This document shows positions 5,849 through 7,140 of a DNA stretch of 7,140 nucleotides, in pieces; position 1 is the stretch's first letter, and every line of letters begins with the position of its first letter. Position numbers and translations under genes: made by a program. Location: contig RGGS01000060.1 of assembly GCA_010024525.1 (NCBI GenBank), positions 1 to 7,140 of the forward strand. The letters run 5' to 3'. This DNA comes from Verrucomicrobiota bacterium (GTDB taxonomy: Bacteria > Verrucomicrobiota > Verrucomicrobiia > Methylacidiphilales > Verrucolacustridaceae). The notes beneath the pieces were generated by a model. The model searched no databases, was not told the DNA's origin, and saw only the letters and a program-made list of their open reading frames with translations.

Positions 5849-6697
5849 ATGTTTGGATGGCGTCTTCTTTCATCCCTGGTCCTATGGAGTCTGGTGATCG
5901 CCCTGGTGGCATTGCGGTATACCCAGGGGGTTTTTTTGCTGATCGCGGTCGTGGGAATCGCAGCCCAGAGGGAGTTTTATCTATCCCAGAGAGCGGCAGG
6001 GCGGACGGTCTTTCTCAAGACGGGTCTTTTGGCCGGAGCCCTGCTTTATATCGCAACTTTCATCGCCGTGGGTTCTCCTTACGGCAAGCTTCCCATCGCG
6101 TTCACGGGCGAGGCGGTCCTGATTCTCTTGGTGATCTTGGGGGCGCTGACCCGCAGGGTATTCGAGGGCAAGATTGAGGGGGCAACCGAAGCCATGGCCC
6201 TGACCCTTTTTGGATTCTTTTACGTTCCTTATCTCCTGAATTATGCGATCAAGATCCTCTTTTGCGTTCCGGGAGGCGCCGGGATTCCCCTCCTGGCCTT
6301 TGCCGTGGCGATCACCAAGTTGACGGATATCGGCGCCTACATCGCGGGTACCCTACTGGGGCGTCATAAGCTCAGTCCTTTGATCAGCCCCAAGAAAACC
6401 TGGGAAGGGTTGGTCGGGGGAGTTCTGGTGGCTTTGCTGGCGAGTGTCGGGTTGGTGAGATGGTTTCCGGAGGCCCTGGGAAGCTTGGCGGGCATCCACG
6501 CGTGGATTCTCGGTTTGGTTCTCTCCGGAGTCAGTGTGATCGGGGATTTGGGCGAGTCCGTGGTGAAGCGGGATGCCCACGTCAAGGATTCCGGAAGTTT
6601 CATTCCCGGCATCGGCGGCGCGTTGGATCTGGTCGATAGCCTTTTGTTCAGCCTTCCGGTTTTTTACGGGTATCTGGTTTTGACGGGGAGAGTATGA
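5849..6697 (+). CDS. cdsA: Phosphatidate cytidylyltransferase (CDP-diacylglycerol synthase)
   Basis: CdsA makes CDP-diacylglycerol from phosphatidic acid and CTP in the inner membrane, the precursor of all phospholipid headgroup routes. The 282-residue protein (E. coli about 285) is strongly hydrophobic, with several membrane spans, for example about 6-38, 57-74, 89-100, 117-140, 146-170, 187-205, 218-232 and 262-278. The cytidylyltransferase motifs are present: TDIGAYIAGTLLGRHKLSP (159-177), ISPKKTWEGLVGG (179-191) and the signature region SVVKRDAHVKDSG (237-249) into PGIGGALDLVD (253-263). In that region the usual His of x-H-G-G is Ile255 and the usual Arg of D-R-x-D is Leu261. The aspartates 260 and 263, and KR and KD, are kept. 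ATG 5849 is chosen for its GGAGG site and because the upstream in-frame residues are uppS shadow. It lies one base after uppS and overlaps dxr by four bases (ATGA). Confidence 0.94.
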   Translation: MFGWRLLSSLVLWSLVIALVALRYTQGVFLLIAVVGIAAQREFYLSQRAAGRTVFLKTGLLAGALLYIATFIAVGSPYGKLPIAFTGEAVLILLVILGALTRRVFEGKIEGATEAMALTLFGFFYVPYLLNYAIKILFCVPGGAGIPLLAFAVAITKLTDIGAYIAGTLLGRHKLSPLISPKKTWEGLVGGVLVALLASVGLVRWFPEALGSLAGIHAWILGLVLSGVSVIGDLGESVVKRDAHVKDSGSFIPGIGGALDLVDSLLFSLPVFYGYLVLTGRV

Positions 6698-7140
6698 AGC
6701 GGGTCATTCTTTTGGGTTCCAGCGGTTCGATCGGGGAGAGCACCTGCAAGGTGGCCCGCGCTCTGCCCGACAAAATGAAAATCGTTGGGCTGGGGGTGGC
6801 CAAGAGCACGGCGCGGGTATTGGAGCAGGCAAAGGAGTTTGGGGTGAAGTCGATCGCGGTGTCTGAGACCCAAGCGGCGGAAAAAATCAAAAAGGATCTG
6901 CCTGCCGGGATCCGGTTTTATCCAGGAAACGAGGGTTTGGTTCGCATGGTGGAGGAGACAGAGGCGGACATGGTTCTGGTGGCGATCGTCGGCACGGCCG
7001 GTCTGGCCCCCGCGTTGGCGGCCCTTCGGACCGGCAAGGATCTGGCGGTGGCCAGCAAGGAGATTCTGGTGTTGGCGGGCTCGGCGGTTATGGCGGAAGC
7101 CAAAAAAAGGAAAAAGCAGGTGCTCCCGGTTGACAGCGAG
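6694..7140 (+). CDS. dxr: 1-deoxy-D-xylulose 5-phosphate reductoisomerase, N-terminal part
   Basis: Dxr rearranges and reduces DXP to 2-C-methyl-D-erythritol 4-phosphate with NADPH, the first committed step of the MEP isoprenoid pathway in the cytosol. The pathway supplies the isopentenyl units that UppS uses. The window holds 149 codons of the usual roughly 390-400. The Rossmann NADPH-binding motif is GSSGSIGEST (8-17). Further family motifs are VAIVGTAGLAPALAAL (96-111), LAVASKEILVLAG (117-129) and LPVDSE (144-149). These last residues correspond to the start of the metal- and substrate-binding site (E. coli Asp150, Ser151, Glu152). The common ANKE is ASKE here. The gene is cut by the right edge, not broken. 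ATG 6694 overlaps the cdsA stop as ATGA, with a GGGGAG-like stretch a few bases upstream. In many bacteria an rseP-type protease gene follows; that cannot be seen here. Confidence 0.93.
   Translation, partial: MKRVILLGSSGSIGESTCKVARALPDKMKIVGLGVAKSTARVLEQAKEFGVKSIAVSETQAAEKIKKDLPAGIRFYPGNEGLVRMVEETEADMVLVAIVGTAGLAPALAALRTGKDLAVASKEILVLAGSAVMAEAKKRKKQVLPVDSE

Larger units (their letters stand above)
1355..7140 (+). other. Probable operon lptD-purA-uppS-cdsA-dxr
   Basis: Five consecutive plus-strand genes are joined by gaps of 22, -8, 1 and -4 bases, and no terminator-like hairpin with a T-run is visible between them. The spacing indicates a single transcript with coupled translation, at least from purA onward. 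Function also groups them: LPS insertion, carrier lipid, phospholipid precursor and isoprenoid precursor. The uppS-cdsA-dxr trio is a widespread arrangement (E. coli orders it dxr-uppS-cdsA). The cluster continues beyond the right edge. Confidence 0.75.

Overview
The window looks like a chromosomal core region of a Gram-negative bacterium, GC-rich by eye. It encodes an LptD-type outer-membrane LPS-assembly protein, so the cell has an LPS outer membrane. It also encodes the first committed enzyme of the MEP isoprenoid pathway (Dxr). The gene order purA-uppS-cdsA-dxr behind an lptD-like gene, together with the look of the proteins, suggests the Verrucomicrobiota/PVC group. That assignment rests on recalled gene order and motif style and is tentative, because no search could be run.

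Left edge (1-238, minus strand): the first 79 codons of a divergently transcribed gene with a signal-peptide-like N-terminus. It runs out of the window and its family is not recognised. A short divergent intergenic region (239-328) separates it from nadA (329-1252, plus), which encodes quinolinate synthase for de novo NAD synthesis. About 100 bases follow, with a TA tract and a possible promoter.

From 1355 to the right edge there is a tightly packed plus-strand cluster. It begins with lptD (1355-3832, outer-membrane LPS transporter barrel), then purA (3855-5135, adenylosuccinate synthetase). Next come uppS (5128-5847, undecaprenyl diphosphate synthase) and cdsA (5849-6697, CDP-diacylglycerol synthase). 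It ends with dxr (6694 to the edge, partial). Junctions are +22, -8, +1 and -4 bases, so this is very probably one operon with translational coupling. Four of its five genes serve envelope building: LPS export, the C55 carrier lipid, phospholipid precursor and the isoprenoid precursor route that feeds UppS. purA is the metabolic outlier.

I see no RNA gene, CRISPR array, insertion sequence, phage gene or defence system. The region is mainly ordinary housekeeping DNA. The points worth a second look are the unlisted divergent secreted-protein gene, motif departures in PurA and CdsA, a cysteine-free mature LptD with a C-terminal tail, and poly-G runs in lptD, one of them inside its signal peptide.
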